From NCBI GenBank assembly GCA_003439945.1, contig QVRM01002192.1:2139001-2203000 (forward strand): DNA of 64,000 bases. The letters run 5' to 3'. This DNA comes from Dermanyssus gallinae (lineage: Eukaryota > Arthropoda > Arachnida > Mesostigmata > Dermanyssidae). The notes beneath the pieces are model-generated. The model was not told the DNA's origin. It did not search any database and was given only the letters and a program-made list of their open reading frames with translations. The translations under genes were made by a program, and so were the position numbers. Below are positions 45,073 to 56,543 of this stretch, piece by piece. The first letter of the stretch is position 1, and each line of letters starts with the position of its first letter.

Positions 45073-48000
45073 CAAAACCTTACGGTATGGTTAATAACAT
45101 GACATTACACGTGTTTATTAAGTCTCGAAACATTAATTTTGAACATATATCGAATATGTTGTATATGCATCTCCGGAGAATATCACCGACCCAAAATTTA
45201 GATAGCTGCCACTGACTGACATGCTTCATGATGGTATTTGGTGCCAATGAGGCCGCAAAATGCGCAGCGACACTCGTCGAAAAGGTTATGGGTCCCAGTC
45301 CTATGATATAGTTTGTGATAGAATGAACGGAGAAACGGGTGAGACCGTGATGCTGCTTGAAGAGCGGTTCCATTCATGCATTGTCCACCTCTGGCGGTTC
45401 TATCATATTCTGCTCAATGTCCCCATGGAACTCGCAGTCACGCCGTAGTCAGAAGTCGAAAGCGATTTACCAGATCTTCCGTGAACGGCGTCGTCCTCGG
45501 CAGACTATAACTTATCCTGTTTTGTGCGTTTCTAGGGAGGCCGAAACTATCTTTCACCGTGTCGACAGCGCTAAGCTGCTGAGCGGACAGATTTCCCAAG
45601 ATTAGTATGATATCATATGATACCACCGAGCGACCTTCGGGTTATAGCTGTCTTTACTGGGAGCTTCTGTGGAGCCGGGATGCTACTAATTCGCTGAAAT
45701 ATGTGGACCGAGAACGATGTGACGCTAGGCCGTTAACTTAGCACCCAGATAAGTAATTTCAAGACAAATTCTACAGAAGCACCATCCAAACACAGCCTAT
45801 CACTTCTCTTCAGAAGCCCCCCGGAAATGAACTTCATAGCCTTTGTCTTCAACGCATTTTCGTTAAACCATTGTGTGAAGAACTTCACCCCGTAATCCAC
45901 TTGGCCACCATCTACAATACGTTTTAAATACAGTCCAGTTAAGGGCCAGCCAGTCGCTGAATTGCCCGCCAAGAAACCGAGGCCAGTGGGGCAGCGAATG
46001 CACGCCGAACTACCGTGTGGAGGGTCGCGTGTTTGTAACCTTGTAAACAATGCACATAATACCATGATTCATTGTATTGCACACCGTTGTTACAAAATTT
46101 TGCAATATATATATATATATATATATAAAGTCTAACCTGCATAATAATAATTATTTATGTGTAGCAAAATATACATTTGTTAAGAACATGTGCACGGCCT
46201 GCTAGGGGCCAATATATAAATAAATATTATACGTCTTCGCGCCGGATTTAAATCTGCGAGAGCTTTTCTCAGAGTCTCCTTTCTCGATTATCTGCTCCAA
46301 TTGCGTTCGACGACATGGCGGTTTGCCAGGACTTTCTACCTCAACATCGTTCGCTGTAATTTAGGTGGGAATAAATTGACTCCAACCGATAGTGGTAACA
46401 TAATACCTGGTAATTTCTAATATATTACCTGTCGCAGTACTCCAACCTAAAGTAAAGTTTTCGGGCTGATCCTCAGCCAAGATTTAACGTCCACGGAACT
46501 GTTTCTCACATTGCTTCACGTCACGGGGCGCCACATCACGGGGGCGCCATAACTACAAATGCGCAACGGTGGGGCTCGAACCCGCGTACCTATGTGTCTC
46601 CTCCCGTTGCAAGGCGCAGACTTAATCCATCACGCCACCGGGCTCGACAGTACTCCAACCTAATAATATAATACCTGGTAATAGGTCCATATGGTCTGCG
46701 AACACATGACACAAGAGCATTGCAGCGTACGCTTAGCGGAAACGACATACGACCAAGACTGGTCGCTCTAGCGGACTCCCTCCTCAATATTAGGGGGTCG
46801 AGATGCTGCGGCTCGTTGAGAAGACACATGAGGGCGTTGCGGTCGCGAACATGTTCATCTCTATTCCCACCGCCTTCGTTCCGATCATCAGGTCGGTTTG
46901 ATTGAAGTAACCAAGAACAATACAAATTTTCGCTTCGGCCGCCGTTACCGGTTGTCTCCCTGTGTGCCCAGTGTTGTCTTTTTGTCGTTAGACAGCTGAA
47001 CCTTATGAAAGTTAATACGATGACACGGACCTACAATCTTATCCTGGGGAAGTACGCTGGCGAATTATCGAATTGGGCTGCAATTCGGGGTTAGGCGGTC
47101 TATTGAGTTGCTGCTTCTTAATAACATAACCATGTATTGATGTGCTTGGGTCTGCTGTGCGGCCTATTCAGTTTTTTTTAATATATATATATAGTCAATC
47201 ATAATGTATTAAGGAATAAAAATGGAGCTACAATTGTCTCCCGAGAACGTGTGCACAGGCAATATTACTCTATCTCGGGTAGAGTGGGCTGGGACTACTT
47301 CAGCAAGGTAATAAATATTGTAGTAAGAACTAGCAATATATAAAAATAGCTGCTAGTGTCAGTACTAGATGTGACCTAGCGATGACTGAGCCTGATTGCC
47401 GCCGCTGTCATGCCGCCCTATGATTCCTGTGTCATCACGATAATGAGCCGCCAACAACAACAACTACTACAACAACAACAACAACAATGAAAACGGCAGC
47501 AGCAGCAGCAGCAGCGCACCGCCGGTTCAACGTTTCTTCGTCAATCAGTGATCAACGAGGTGGTTGTTGTCATTCGCTCGCACAGCTCCCTCCACTGACA
47601 CCGTATCCCTGCATAGCTAGCTGCTTATGCTAGACAATAGACACCCGGCCAAACCGAAGACGATCCAACAATTCAGACCAACCGACAGCGCTTAATGAGC
47701 TATCGGCGATTCAACAAAAAAGTGTGTGTATCACCCATTCTGTCTTGCTGTGTCTACCTATATATATCTCCCCCTTACCCCCCTCTCCCTCTCTCTCTCT
47801 TGCTTGCCCTTTCGTTTGTCAAGTCCACGTTATTGTTAAGCCAGAACTAAACCATGCTAAGCCCAGAACTCGCAAGCAAGAAGCAAAGAGAGCCCACATT
47901 GCTGAAAAACTAACAACCAAGCATTGATCAGGATGGTGATGGTGGTGTTCAAAATATTTCGAAAAAAACTATGCCTGCGCCTTAGCACCAACGGAAAGCC

Positions 48001-49125
48001 CGAGGTGTCAAGCATTCACTTCACCTAGCGACACGCACCACGCAAACCTCATCGACCCGGAAGTGGTAATCGATACCACAACCATTATCGGTCTACGTCT
48101 GCTAAACCAGTTGCTGCTATGGCTGTTGTTGTTATTGATGATGCTGGGTCTACCAGTGTGCCAATAACAATTGTATAGTCGAACACTCAACAAGCATCAT
48201 CTATCAATCAGCTAACTGCGCCCGTGTGCGGTAATTTTTTCTAGCTATGGGGTCCGTCTTACGAAGCAATGTGAAAGACAACCCGTTACTTGTTGTACTT
48301 GGACGTTAATTGTTGGTTGAGAGTCAGCCCGGAAAAAAAGAGAGAATATTTGAACGAGACGAACATACGAGAGATTGCCCAAAGAGAGCCGTATCAGCCG
48401 CCTACCGCGAGCGAAAACACCTGGTTCACCTTGCGGTGTTTTACGTGCTTAACTAGTTAATAATGACTACATTATTAACGATAGATGAAGGGTAACGGTG
48501 ATTATGTCGTTGGCGACAAAGACAATCACAGCAACCATAGCACTAACAATGACAACAATTGTGTCAGTTCAGATCTATTTGGCTACTCGTACAAATTTCC
48601 GCCGTAAGGTTGCAGGCAACGCGGTAATGTGTCACGTCTTGCCCAGAGGGCTTTGCACTGCAAGTATTTATAAAAAATAGGCATCTATTAGACAAAACAG
48701 AGCAACATGGATGTTGGTAACATACGGATGTTTGCATTAAGGAGGTCGTGTTTTTCTTCTAACTGGCCGTTCTCAGATTGGCTTCCAGGGTGCATTATTG
48801 AAATAAAACAAATAGCCGAATAAATTGAAAAGAAGCAAAATAGTTGTTTCAATGAAACGGCGGTAGCTAACGATTAGTTATTACATTATTTATATTGCAA
48901 TTGCTGTAAGATGATAGAACGACTGCAGTTTCCTGCAAGTGAAAATCATTCGAAAGTTTGCCTCCTTTCAGTAATTTTAGAATAACAATGCTGGACTATT
49001 ACAAATCAACAAGGTCCCGAAATGAGTAACTTCTGGCGCATATGTAGGCTGTGGCACGGCGACGCAAGCAAACTTGCGTCGTCGAAGGCCAGCCTCTGTT
49101 GATTACGCGGTGTTTAATGTTTACC

Positions 49126-49162
<37 letters not shown>

Positions 49163-49706
49163 AATACGTGTCATTATATATATCATATCATCAACGACGG
49201 CACAAAACTACCAGAGATTGTATATCCTGTCACGATCGCCTGCTGGATCCAACAGGCGATTGTCAGCAGATCTGCCGCTTATGTTTGCTCAAAGAAGCAA
49301 ACTGTTACCACCACAGACTCGACCATTATTTCCACTATAATGATCTTACACTACTGTAGCAGTCGCGATCATCTGGACATTCGACCGGGTTGGCCATGAG
49401 ACACGAGCGCTTCTTGTTCGTTTGTGCCTTATATATATATATATATATTTATTTATATATATGTATATATAATGGGGTAGTTAACAAGCGATTAGTTGCA
49501 CTTAAGGAAATGAGGCCAATATTGTGGCGAGCACTGTTAGAGCTGACTGTCTGACCAACGCTAATAATTGCTCGCGCCACTGCATCAGAAGCTGTCTAAT
49601 TATCTGTTGGTCGAGTGACGCATCATCACTCAGACATCGTGGCCAGCGAAACGCGACCTAATAATAATCAACACCCTTTCACCTTTCAACAACGAATCCC
49701 AAATGC

Positions 49707-49741
<35 letters not shown>

Positions 49742-49949
49742 AGAGAGAAAGAGAGAGTCGGAATCCCCCAAGGGTCCCCTCTGGGACCAACACTATAGAA
49801 TATAACATATTATGGGGTACTTAAGACTCCCACATCTCGCGGGAATCTAAACTGCCACCTGCCACTGATCGTCTCCACCCGTGACGAAGTTCTACTCGAA
49901 GAAACAGCCAGTGGAGCTTTAATATATACATTATCCTTATTATCTATAC

Positions 49950-50009
<60 letters not shown>

Positions 50010-53000
50010 TGCTCTCTGCTACCTGTACTTGAAAGCAGATAATGGCAAAAAGTGGAGATGGACTTGCATCACTGACTGGAGGAGATATAAAGAATATGTT
50101 AGAGAACGCCTATCTGCCGGAAACGAAGTTAGTACTGCCATCAGAGAATCCCACCAAGCGAGTCAGGGTTCCTCCATATCTACCCCCACCGGACATCAAA
50201 CTTGCTGGCCTACTGCAGGAGGTAAAGCGTCTAAAGAGGAGATTCAAGAAACATGGCTGGCTGTCCGATTACTCGATGTTGGCATCAGTGATGAAAGAGA
50301 TAAATTCATACTCTGCTGACTTGCGGAAAAGACTTGAAGAGAAGTTCATCAAACAGCTAGGCGTCAACACAGGGTTGGGAGAGGCATGGAGTTGGATTAA
50401 GTCAACGGCCGAAACCCAACCAAAATGTCCGCTGTTTGCAGTCTGTCGATCAACGGGAAAGTCATTGCAAACTATACTCAATGATATGCTTGACGGGGCA
50501 ATAAAAACAGCGGCCACGCCCGACACAGAAGAAACTCCAGGTACTGTCACTGAACCGCCTGCACAGCGCGCATGCGATGAAAACGCTACTGATACTGATT
50601 GCGATTTCACAAGGTGGGAGCTAGATCTGGCATTGGCCACTGCCAACGCCAGAAGTGCCCTGGGCCCCGATGGCATCAGCAACAAGCAACTGAGGTCACT
50701 GGACAATACCGGGAGAGACCTTCTTCTTCGTGATCTTAATGCTATCCTCAAAAAAGGAGAATTTCCAACTGAGTGGAAAACTGGGGAAGGGGTACCAATT
50801 CTGAAACAAGGTAGACCGCGATCACAATTAGGCTCATATAGGGTGATAGTCAAAACGTCCCATGTCGGGAAGCTTTTGAAACGCATGATTCTCCGCCGCT
50901 TGCTTACATTATTACAGAATAAAGGAACATTCACGGATAATATGTCTGCCTATAGGCCACTACGATCGGCCCAAGACAATATTCTGGATCTAGCTACTGA
51001 TATCGAAGAAGCAGTCGCCAGAGGGGATCATGTCATGGCCGTGTTCTTCGACGACGAAGGAGCGTATAACAACCTTGATCACACTGCCGTTGTCACTAAT
51101 TTGATAAGAGCAGGATTGAAACCTAGTAGCGCTATCTTCAAATTGATTGTGACATTCCTGAAAGATCGTAGCATGTCAATCCGGTGCAAGGGAACACACA
51201 CGGAGGTAAAGACTCTGGGTAATGTCGGCCTTCCTCAGGGAGGAGTACTTTCTCCAGTACTGTTTGTCATGACACTAGCTGGGCTGGCTGATGTCATACC
51301 GGAGCATTTTAAGTTGTCTCAATACTCTGACGATGATGCACTTTGGACTCGCCTCAAGGGTCGCACGATTAATCCAATCGCAATGATGGAACTGCAACTG
51401 ACCTTAAGAAAAATCGTATCGACCTTCGGAGCTCTGGGACTCTCCATTGAGCCTTGTAAAACCAAGAGCATGATATTCAATGTGAAAAGAGGACAGAAGC
51501 TTCTGCTGAGATTGGACAATCGACAGATTGAGCAAGTGAGCCAGGTGAGATTTCTGGGAGTGACATTTCAAGAAAACTGCAAATGGAACAGAGAACTCGA
51601 CATCATCAAGGAAAAGGGCGAGCGAGTGGCGAATATGCTGAAAAACGCTTGTGGAACTTCTTGGGGAATCAAACCAGATATGGCGATGAAACTAGCAGTC
51701 GCACTGTTAGGATCAAAGATTAACTATTCCCTTGGCGCAATGTTTCGATTAACAAAAAAGGACTATGGAGTTAAAGACTCTGCTGTTGCTCAGTGTGGTA
51801 GAATAGCATTAGGACTTCTCTCTATGACATGTACTAGAGCTGTGTTGTCAGAGTGCGGTATTATGCCCGCGGAATTAAATAGACAATTCATCCTAGAATG
51901 TCACCTTCTGAGACTGTGCCGCAGCAGGCACAGTCTCATCTTAAGTATATTTGAGAAAAGGGTGAATAGCCTCCAGGCTACTACGGGACTCAGACTCGTT
52001 TCGAGAACCTCTGCTGGTACCGGGGTCTCATGTATTTGACGTATCGACAGTCAAAGACTTGTCGACTCGGCTATCAATAGAAGGTATATCATCGAAAAAG
52101 AGCCACCACGAGAGTGAACTACGAGCTGCGAGTGAGGTCCATTGGGCAACATATCAGTGGATAGCGCACAGATATACTTCACGGACGGATCGGTGAATGG
52201 ATCTGCGGGAGGAGCAGGTGTTTTCCGAATCAACGACAACATGGAGATCAGCAAGCATATCGTCAACTGCAGCAGTTCAACTTCGGCCGAGCTGGTAGCA
52301 ATATCTGAAGCATTGCTGCAGGAACTGAAGGAGCCATCAAATAAAAGGGTCGTGATCGTCAGTGACTCGCGTGCCGCCATCTCGAGCATTCGGGCTGCAG
52401 ATCCGTCAGGACCCGCCTCATCTCTAGTGGCATCTATCATCAAGGTGATAAGTTATCTAGGCCAACCTGTGGAGCTACAGTGGGCACCGTCCCATGTAGG
52501 CATTTACGGAAACGAGGTGGCTGATGCACTCGCGAAACGAGGTGGCTGATGCACTCGCGAAACGAGGTCTGCTTGCAAACAAAGGAGAAGTAGCAATATC
52601 CCTTGGTAAAACTGTGTTAAAGGCTAGGAAAGAAGCCCTAGATAAGCACTATGAGACTTGGAGGAGGCAGGGAACTACTAAAAGGGACACGATGCAGATT
52701 GCACCACGGCGAAAAAGCTTGATGATGATGCCCTGTTCCAGAAGAGAAGCGGTTACTATTCACAGGCTACGTTGCGCTAAAGGGATGACGCAGAGCACCA
52801 GGTTCCACATTAAAGTTGCGCAAAGCCCGCTATGTGATGTATGTTTGGTACACGATGATATATTGCATGTCCTAGATAAATGTAAAAAATACGATACTGA
52901 GCGGAAAGTATGGGAGAACGCTGTAGCTGCTGATCAAGTCGATGCAAGCCAACTTACTATTCGTATGAAAGACCAATATATAGAGGAACTCTTACAATTT

Positions 53001-55949
53001 GTTAGAAATGCTGAATTAATTGTGTAAATGAATGATATATAGCTGCCCTGAGTAGGGCTGACAGGCAGTCAAATGTGACGTGCTCTGGGTTTCTGAGATG
53101 AAACCCTTAATTGTAATTACTGTTACAATAAACTCTAATAAAAAAAAACGCACTTGTGTGGTAGAAGTCAATCTAGTGATGAAGTCAGTATCGCTAGTTA
53201 TTCAATCACGAACATAAAATCATTAGCCGTAGAAGTAGTAGGGGTGGTTACGGGAACGATTACAAGGTAGTAACTAAAGGCACAGCATATGTGAATAAAA
53301 GTTAAAGCAATACTGAGGGTGACGTCACTGAATCGTAGTGGCTAACTAGGTATGCTAATCAGAGCGATACAAATGACAAAAAGGGAACAAGCGATGCTTA
53401 CAGGTGGAACAAGCAGTAACAACAGGATCAAAGACAACAACAATAACACTTAACAAGCTGTCAAAGTTGTCAAAGCGTTGGCAACGTAATTGTTGTTGTT
53501 GCTGCTGTAGACGCCACAACCGCCGCTCCTGCTAGCATAACCGCGGAGTGAAATCGTCGCGATTCCCAGGAATCGCAACCTAAAACAACAACGCCAACTA
53601 CAGCGACGCCGTCGATCGCGTCAAGCAGCTACTACTAGCGGTTCGGAGAGTAACAGTGGCGGCGGGGAGCCCACTGCAGCCAGTCAGCCAGCCAGCCATC
53701 TTGCCTCGTATCCATCATCGTTTTGCTGCTGCCGTTGCCGCGACCAACTCGTTGAAATTCGTCATCCATGGAGCAGCGGCAACGCTCGAGCCGGCAGCTA
53801 AGATCCGATTCGTCGTCGTTGCGACGGCCACCCAACGCCGATTACAGCAGCACCAACAGCCACTACAGCCATAACAGCATCAGCCGTTGCAGAACGATCG
53901 TTTGACGGCGTCAACAGCAACGAGAGAATTAGAGACAAAAGCTAGTTCGAATCGAATCAACCAACCAACCAACGAGAGCGAGAGAGAGAGAATGCCAAGT
54001 AACCAACGAAGAAACCGGATGTTGCCGTCTCTCGGTCCATTCCCCTACACCCCACCCCATCTTTCGCTATATCTTATTCTTCTACCCCTCTCTCTCTCCC
54101 CCTTCTTTCTATCATACCATTATCTCTCTCCCTTCTCACCCCTTCTCGTGTTCCCTCATCCATCTCTCTCTCTGTCTCTTTCTCTGGGTGTCTGTGTCCA
54201 TTCTTCCATCCCCTGCCTTCCTCTCAGTCTATGGTCTACTTTTCGGTCGGTGCGTCTGTCTGCGTCTACGTCTGGTATGTAACCCCATATGTGCTACTGG
54301 TTGTCGTAGTAATAACGTTGGTAGCACTGGACGGCGACGCCGTTGTCGTCGTCGTTGTGAACGAGCGCACGAAAAAATACTGTCTGCTGAATGCTGTGTA
54401 GGAAACTGCTGTTTCTCCCTCTCTCTCTCGCTCTCTCTCTCCTTTCGCTTGACAGAGCGAAGCAGAAAGTCAGAAAGAAAGAATAGGAAGAGAGAAAGAG
54501 AGAGAAGAAAGTACGTCGAGGCGGCCGCGAGGAGCGTATTTTCGTGAAACTTGCTCGTGTGCCGCTAGTGAAAATAATCGCTATAAGATCGTCGCTGTAG
54601 GAGTCACACTCGACGTGTTAGTCATGCTCGTGGCGGTAATTCTTCATAGAATCTGCATACAATTGTCGACAACCGTTGATAACGCCACGGGCAAGACTAA
54701 CAGCAGGCACAACAACGACGTGACGGCGTACCAATCGTCAACAACCGCGTCACGTCATGCACACGACGGCGACACTTCTCGTCATAACCTAACCTAATAA
54801 CCATGAGCGCGCTGTCGGCCTAATCATAGAATTAATGCATACTAACTAACACTACTGACTGACTGACTGACTGACTGACTAACTGTCTCACTCATTCAAT
54901 CACTCACTCGCTGTAACTAACTGAACTATTCTCCTCCGGTTACTTAACTGATTTAGGTTGTTGTCAGGGTTGCTGCTGACAAGTTTAGTCATGGCAGCGC
55001 ACACTCACTCACTCACATACAGATGAATGAGTTCATGTATAGTTGTACGTGTCCGTACGCCCATACGCCCATAGTTCAGTGTGTGAACTGACTGTGAGAA
55101 TGGAATGGCGGCGCCCCTCGACGTCCATGCGTGTGAGAAATGATGGCCACACACGCGGATTTGGATCAATCCGGAAATCTATCTATTGATCAACTCGCTA
55201 AGACATATAGAACATATGGACAGTCATCCATTATCTATGGATAACTATCGATTTGGATAAAAACCACCCTTGACCTGGTCGATCGAATGGACGAAACCAA
55301 TGAGTAGACACATGCGGTGGCGGTGGCCTATGCGTCGACACTGGCGGTAGGAAACACACATAGAACTGTTAAGGATCGATCGAATTATGCTAATTAGACA
55401 GGTGCCTATCCTTACTGGCCCCCGTCATGGACTCATTGCTATCGAGCCAACGTATAGTGGTTAACAACAATAAATTATTGCTCTGCTAGCCCTGCAGCGC
55501 GATGCTTTCACACAGTGGCTTATATGCAGAACAGTAGATAGTAGAATGAAGCGCCTGGATGGATGATAATTGAGATGATTTGTGTTGTATTTCAGCTTTT
55601 GTAGTTAAAACTGCTGCCACAGTTGCTGCTGCTGCTGTTTTTGAAGTATATTGTAGTGTTGCAACACTGCAGAAACGCGTCTTCCTGATCGACTGCAGCA
55701 AGTGGTTGTGGATGTGTCTGTGTGTGCTTGCTTGCTTGCTTGCGTGTGTGTTGGTCATCGTTCGCGGTGCGGTGGTTGTTCTACGCCAGCGTCAGGATAG
55801 CCACCACGCATAGTCCCGCCGCCTCCTTCTCCCATACGAACAAACGACGTATATAGTAAAGCAGAGGTAGGTGTAGGCATCGATATTTCACTGCTGCCGC
55901 CGCTACCCTCTGTCGTTGCAGTACAAACAAGCAAATAGTCTTGCACGCA

Positions 55950-56019
<70 letters not shown>

Positions 56020-56352
56020 TTGGAAAGCTTCACAAATATCTTCGTAGTAATAGCAATTGTGGGAACAGTCATAATAGAGGACGCGTAAAAGTTGTTGTTG
56101 TTATCATCGGAACAAACCTAAGCGTTCGTTCACGTTGCCGCGCCTGCAGCATTAGCGTAGTTACGCTTGTCGATCTGATGTTCTATATACATGTACCTAT
56201 GTGTTTGCCTACCAAATGATCGTGATTGTCATAATGACGACAACCATGATGATAATGATGACGGCGGTCTTAAAAATGACTCAACTTTATGGTCACATCT
56301 ACAACAAAAATAGCAGCAGTAGAATCTGACGACGAATTATCCAGTTAAGTCG

Positions 56353-56385
<33 letters not shown>

Positions 56386-56543
56386 CCAGTGTTATGTGAG
56401 TCAAGTTCGCTTGTCGGCTAGACGAATAACAGATAACGTCGACCGAACTGACGGCGGCGTCGTACCTTGTTGCCGACGAGTAGTACTGGAACGCTCTCGG
56501 AGTTTTTGACGCGCATAATTTGTTCCCGCATGTTTTTGATGTC
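43061..56543 (-). CDS. RAP2: RAP2-like Ras-family small GTPase, last three exons (partial)
   Basis: RAP2 proteins are membrane-bound GTP switches acting on kinases such as the MAP4K family. The exons, in order, are 56543-56466, 43882-43802 and 43180-43061 (26, 27 and 39 codons plus stop). Introns are 12,583 and 621 bases, all phase 0 with GT/AG ends. The spliced reading has the REQIMRVK region, the NKxD base-recognition motif split by the first intron (VGNK, then VD), REVTRAEGEALAQ, CPFME, the SAK motif (VSAK), VDEMFAEIVREMN, and a CCCC-CVLM end. The 92 visible residues match the length of the last half of a 183-residue RAP2. The P-loop and switch exons were not found between 56543 and 64000 and presumably lie beyond the window. 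Confidence 0.93.
43323..43361. repeat. (TA)n array in RAP2-like last intron
   Basis: Pure TA repeat inside the 621-base intron. Confidence 0.95.
43802..43882 (-). CDS. RAP2: RAP2-like penultimate exon
   Basis: Acceptor aacaactctag precedes 43882; donor GTAAGA follows 43802. The 27 codons read VDLEHQREVTRAEGEALAQ then IWRCPFME. VDLE completes the NKxD motif begun in the previous exon. REVxxxEGxALAxxWxCPFME is the RAP2 pattern. The opposite strand has longer open frames here, but they resemble nothing. Confidence 0.95.
44343..44391. repeat. (TA)n array
   Basis: Pure TA repeat in the large RAP2-like intron. Confidence 0.95.
45012..45070. repeat. (TA)n array
   Basis: TA repeat with one G interruption near its left end. 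Confidence 0.95.
45380..46070 (-). pseudogene. Decayed LINE reverse-transcriptase thumb region
   Basis: The minus strand reads VKFFTQWFNENALKTKAMKF then LCLDGASVEF (45733-45900), matching the W-F-x-x-N-x-L-x-x-x-x-x-K-T-x-x-M segment after the RT active site. Downstream on that strand (45438-45590), LSAQQLSAVDTVKDSFGLPR then NAQNRISYSLPRTTP resembles the LQxxQNKAxRxIxxLPR C-terminal pattern. It is broken by stops. Confidence 0.55.
46435..46450 (+). repeat. SINE target-site duplication, left copy
   Basis: CAGTACTCCAACCTAA, identical to 46648-46663. Confidence 0.85.
46451..46647 (-). mobile_element. tRNA-derived SINE with perfect target-site duplications
   Basis: Read on the minus strand, the 197-bp insert starts GAGCCCGGTGGCGTGATGG, with a pol III A box (46637-46626, TGGCGTGATGGA) and a B box (46582-46572, GGTTCGAGCCC). 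About 110 bp of unrelated body with repeated GGCGCC follow. It is flanked by identical 16-bp direct repeats. A-to-B spacing is tRNA-like, but the acceptor arms do not pair, so this is a SINE and not a tRNA gene. It has no long A tail. It sits beside an RT remnant inside the large RAP2-like intron. Confidence 0.8.
46648..46663 (+). repeat. SINE target-site duplication, right copy
   Basis: CAGTACTCCAACCTAA, identical to 46435-46450. Confidence 0.85.
46664..49954. other. No supported gene; intronic DNA
   Basis: Lies in the large minus-strand intron. It contains CAA/CAG triplet runs (47452-47515), a CT-rich stretch (47770-47805), TA arrays near 49131-49160 and 49713-49737, and GAGA (49738-49757). 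No conserved exon is recognised. Confidence 0.45.
49955..50007. repeat. (TA)n array at the 5' edge of an I-like LINE
   Basis: Pure TA repeat. The truncated LINE begins within about 30 bases of its right end. Confidence 0.93.
50042..52039 (+). pseudogene. I-like LINE reverse transcriptase (long open frame)
   Basis: A 665-codon open frame. The N-terminal 190 residues are linker. RT motifs: ALGPDGISNKQL, FPTEWKTGEGVPILKQGRP, VMAVFFDDEGAYNNLDH (motif A, catalytic Asp), NVGLPQGGVLSPVLF (motif B), LSQYSDDDALWT (motif C, YxDD kept as YSDD), FLGVTFQENCKW. The frame ends at TGA 52037-52039. In the same phase two further TGA codons (near 52114 and 52129) separate it from the RNase H, so the polyprotein is broken. 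The ATG at 50042 is simply the first in the truncated copy. Confidence 0.88.
52142..52562 (+). pseudogene. I-like LINE RNase H domain, broken by a 25-bp duplication
   Basis: The reading has IYFTDGSVNGSAGGAGVF (first Asp), SAELVAISEAL (Glu), VVIVSDSRAAI (Asp) and WAPSHVGIYGNEVADALAK (last Asp), the full RNase H active-site set. It is in the same phase as the RT. A perfect tandem duplication, 52513-52537 and 52538-52562, shifts the frame by one right after the last motif. No ATG starts this stretch; it is part of the broken polyprotein. Confidence 0.85.
52563..53027 (+). pseudogene. I-like LINE C-terminal zinc-motif domain
   Basis: It continues the polyprotein in the shifted frame after the 25-bp duplication. 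It reads RKSLMMMPCSRREAVTIHRL, RCAKGMTQSTRFHIKVAQSP then LCDVCLVHDDILHVLDKC and stops at 53025-53027. The L-R-x-G-H-x-x-x-x-x-x-H-xn-C-xx-C-xn-H-xxx-x-C pattern is the usual end of RNase H-bearing LINEs. Confidence 0.8.
53155..56465. other. No supported gene; low-complexity intronic DNA
   Basis: Triplet runs (GTT/CAA/CAG/CGC), CT-rich tracts (54080-54185, 54418-54450), a (CTGA)n run (54855-54883) and TA arrays. Several open frames here are translations of these repeats and are not believable genes. An isolated GC-rich segment (53500-53880) with good open frames on both strands was not recognised. Confidence 0.45.
55952..56014. repeat. (TA)n array in the large RAP2-like intron
   Basis: Pure TA repeat of about 63 bp; a smaller one lies at 56353-56379. 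Confidence 0.95.
56466..56543 (-). CDS. RAP2: RAP2-like upstream exon (REQI to VGNK)
   Basis: Acceptor ctctgtgttgcag precedes 56543; donor GTACGA follows 56466. The 26 codons read DIKNMREQIMRVKNSESVPV then LLVGNK. The segment is intermediate between RAP2 (VPVILVGNK) and RAL (REQILRVKNDES) patterns, but the next two exons are clearly RAP2. The preceding residue would be the last codon of an exon not seen in this window. Confidence 0.93.

Larger units (their letters stand above)
50008..53150 (+). mobile_element. 5'-truncated I-like LINE with RNase H
   Basis: RT, RNase H and a C-terminal zinc motif follow in the order seen in I-clade and related LINEs that carry RNase H. The upstream endonuclease and ORF1 are missing, as expected for 5' truncation. 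It ends with AATAAA-like sequence (53129) and an A run (53142-53149). It is inserted directly after a (TA)n array in the RAP2-like intron, on the strand opposite to that gene. Confidence 0.82.

Noticed and set aside
46560..46650. tRNA gene (minus strand) with A and B boxes
   Set aside because: The acceptor and anticodon stems do not pair and the unit sits between 16-bp direct repeats, so a SINE explains it better.
50269..50934. 221-codon minus-strand frame
   Set aside because: It is the antisense shadow of the I-like LINE reverse transcriptase.
54855..54883. CRISPR-like short repeats (CTGA)n
   Set aside because: A simple tetranucleotide microsatellite without spacers; the genome is eukaryotic.
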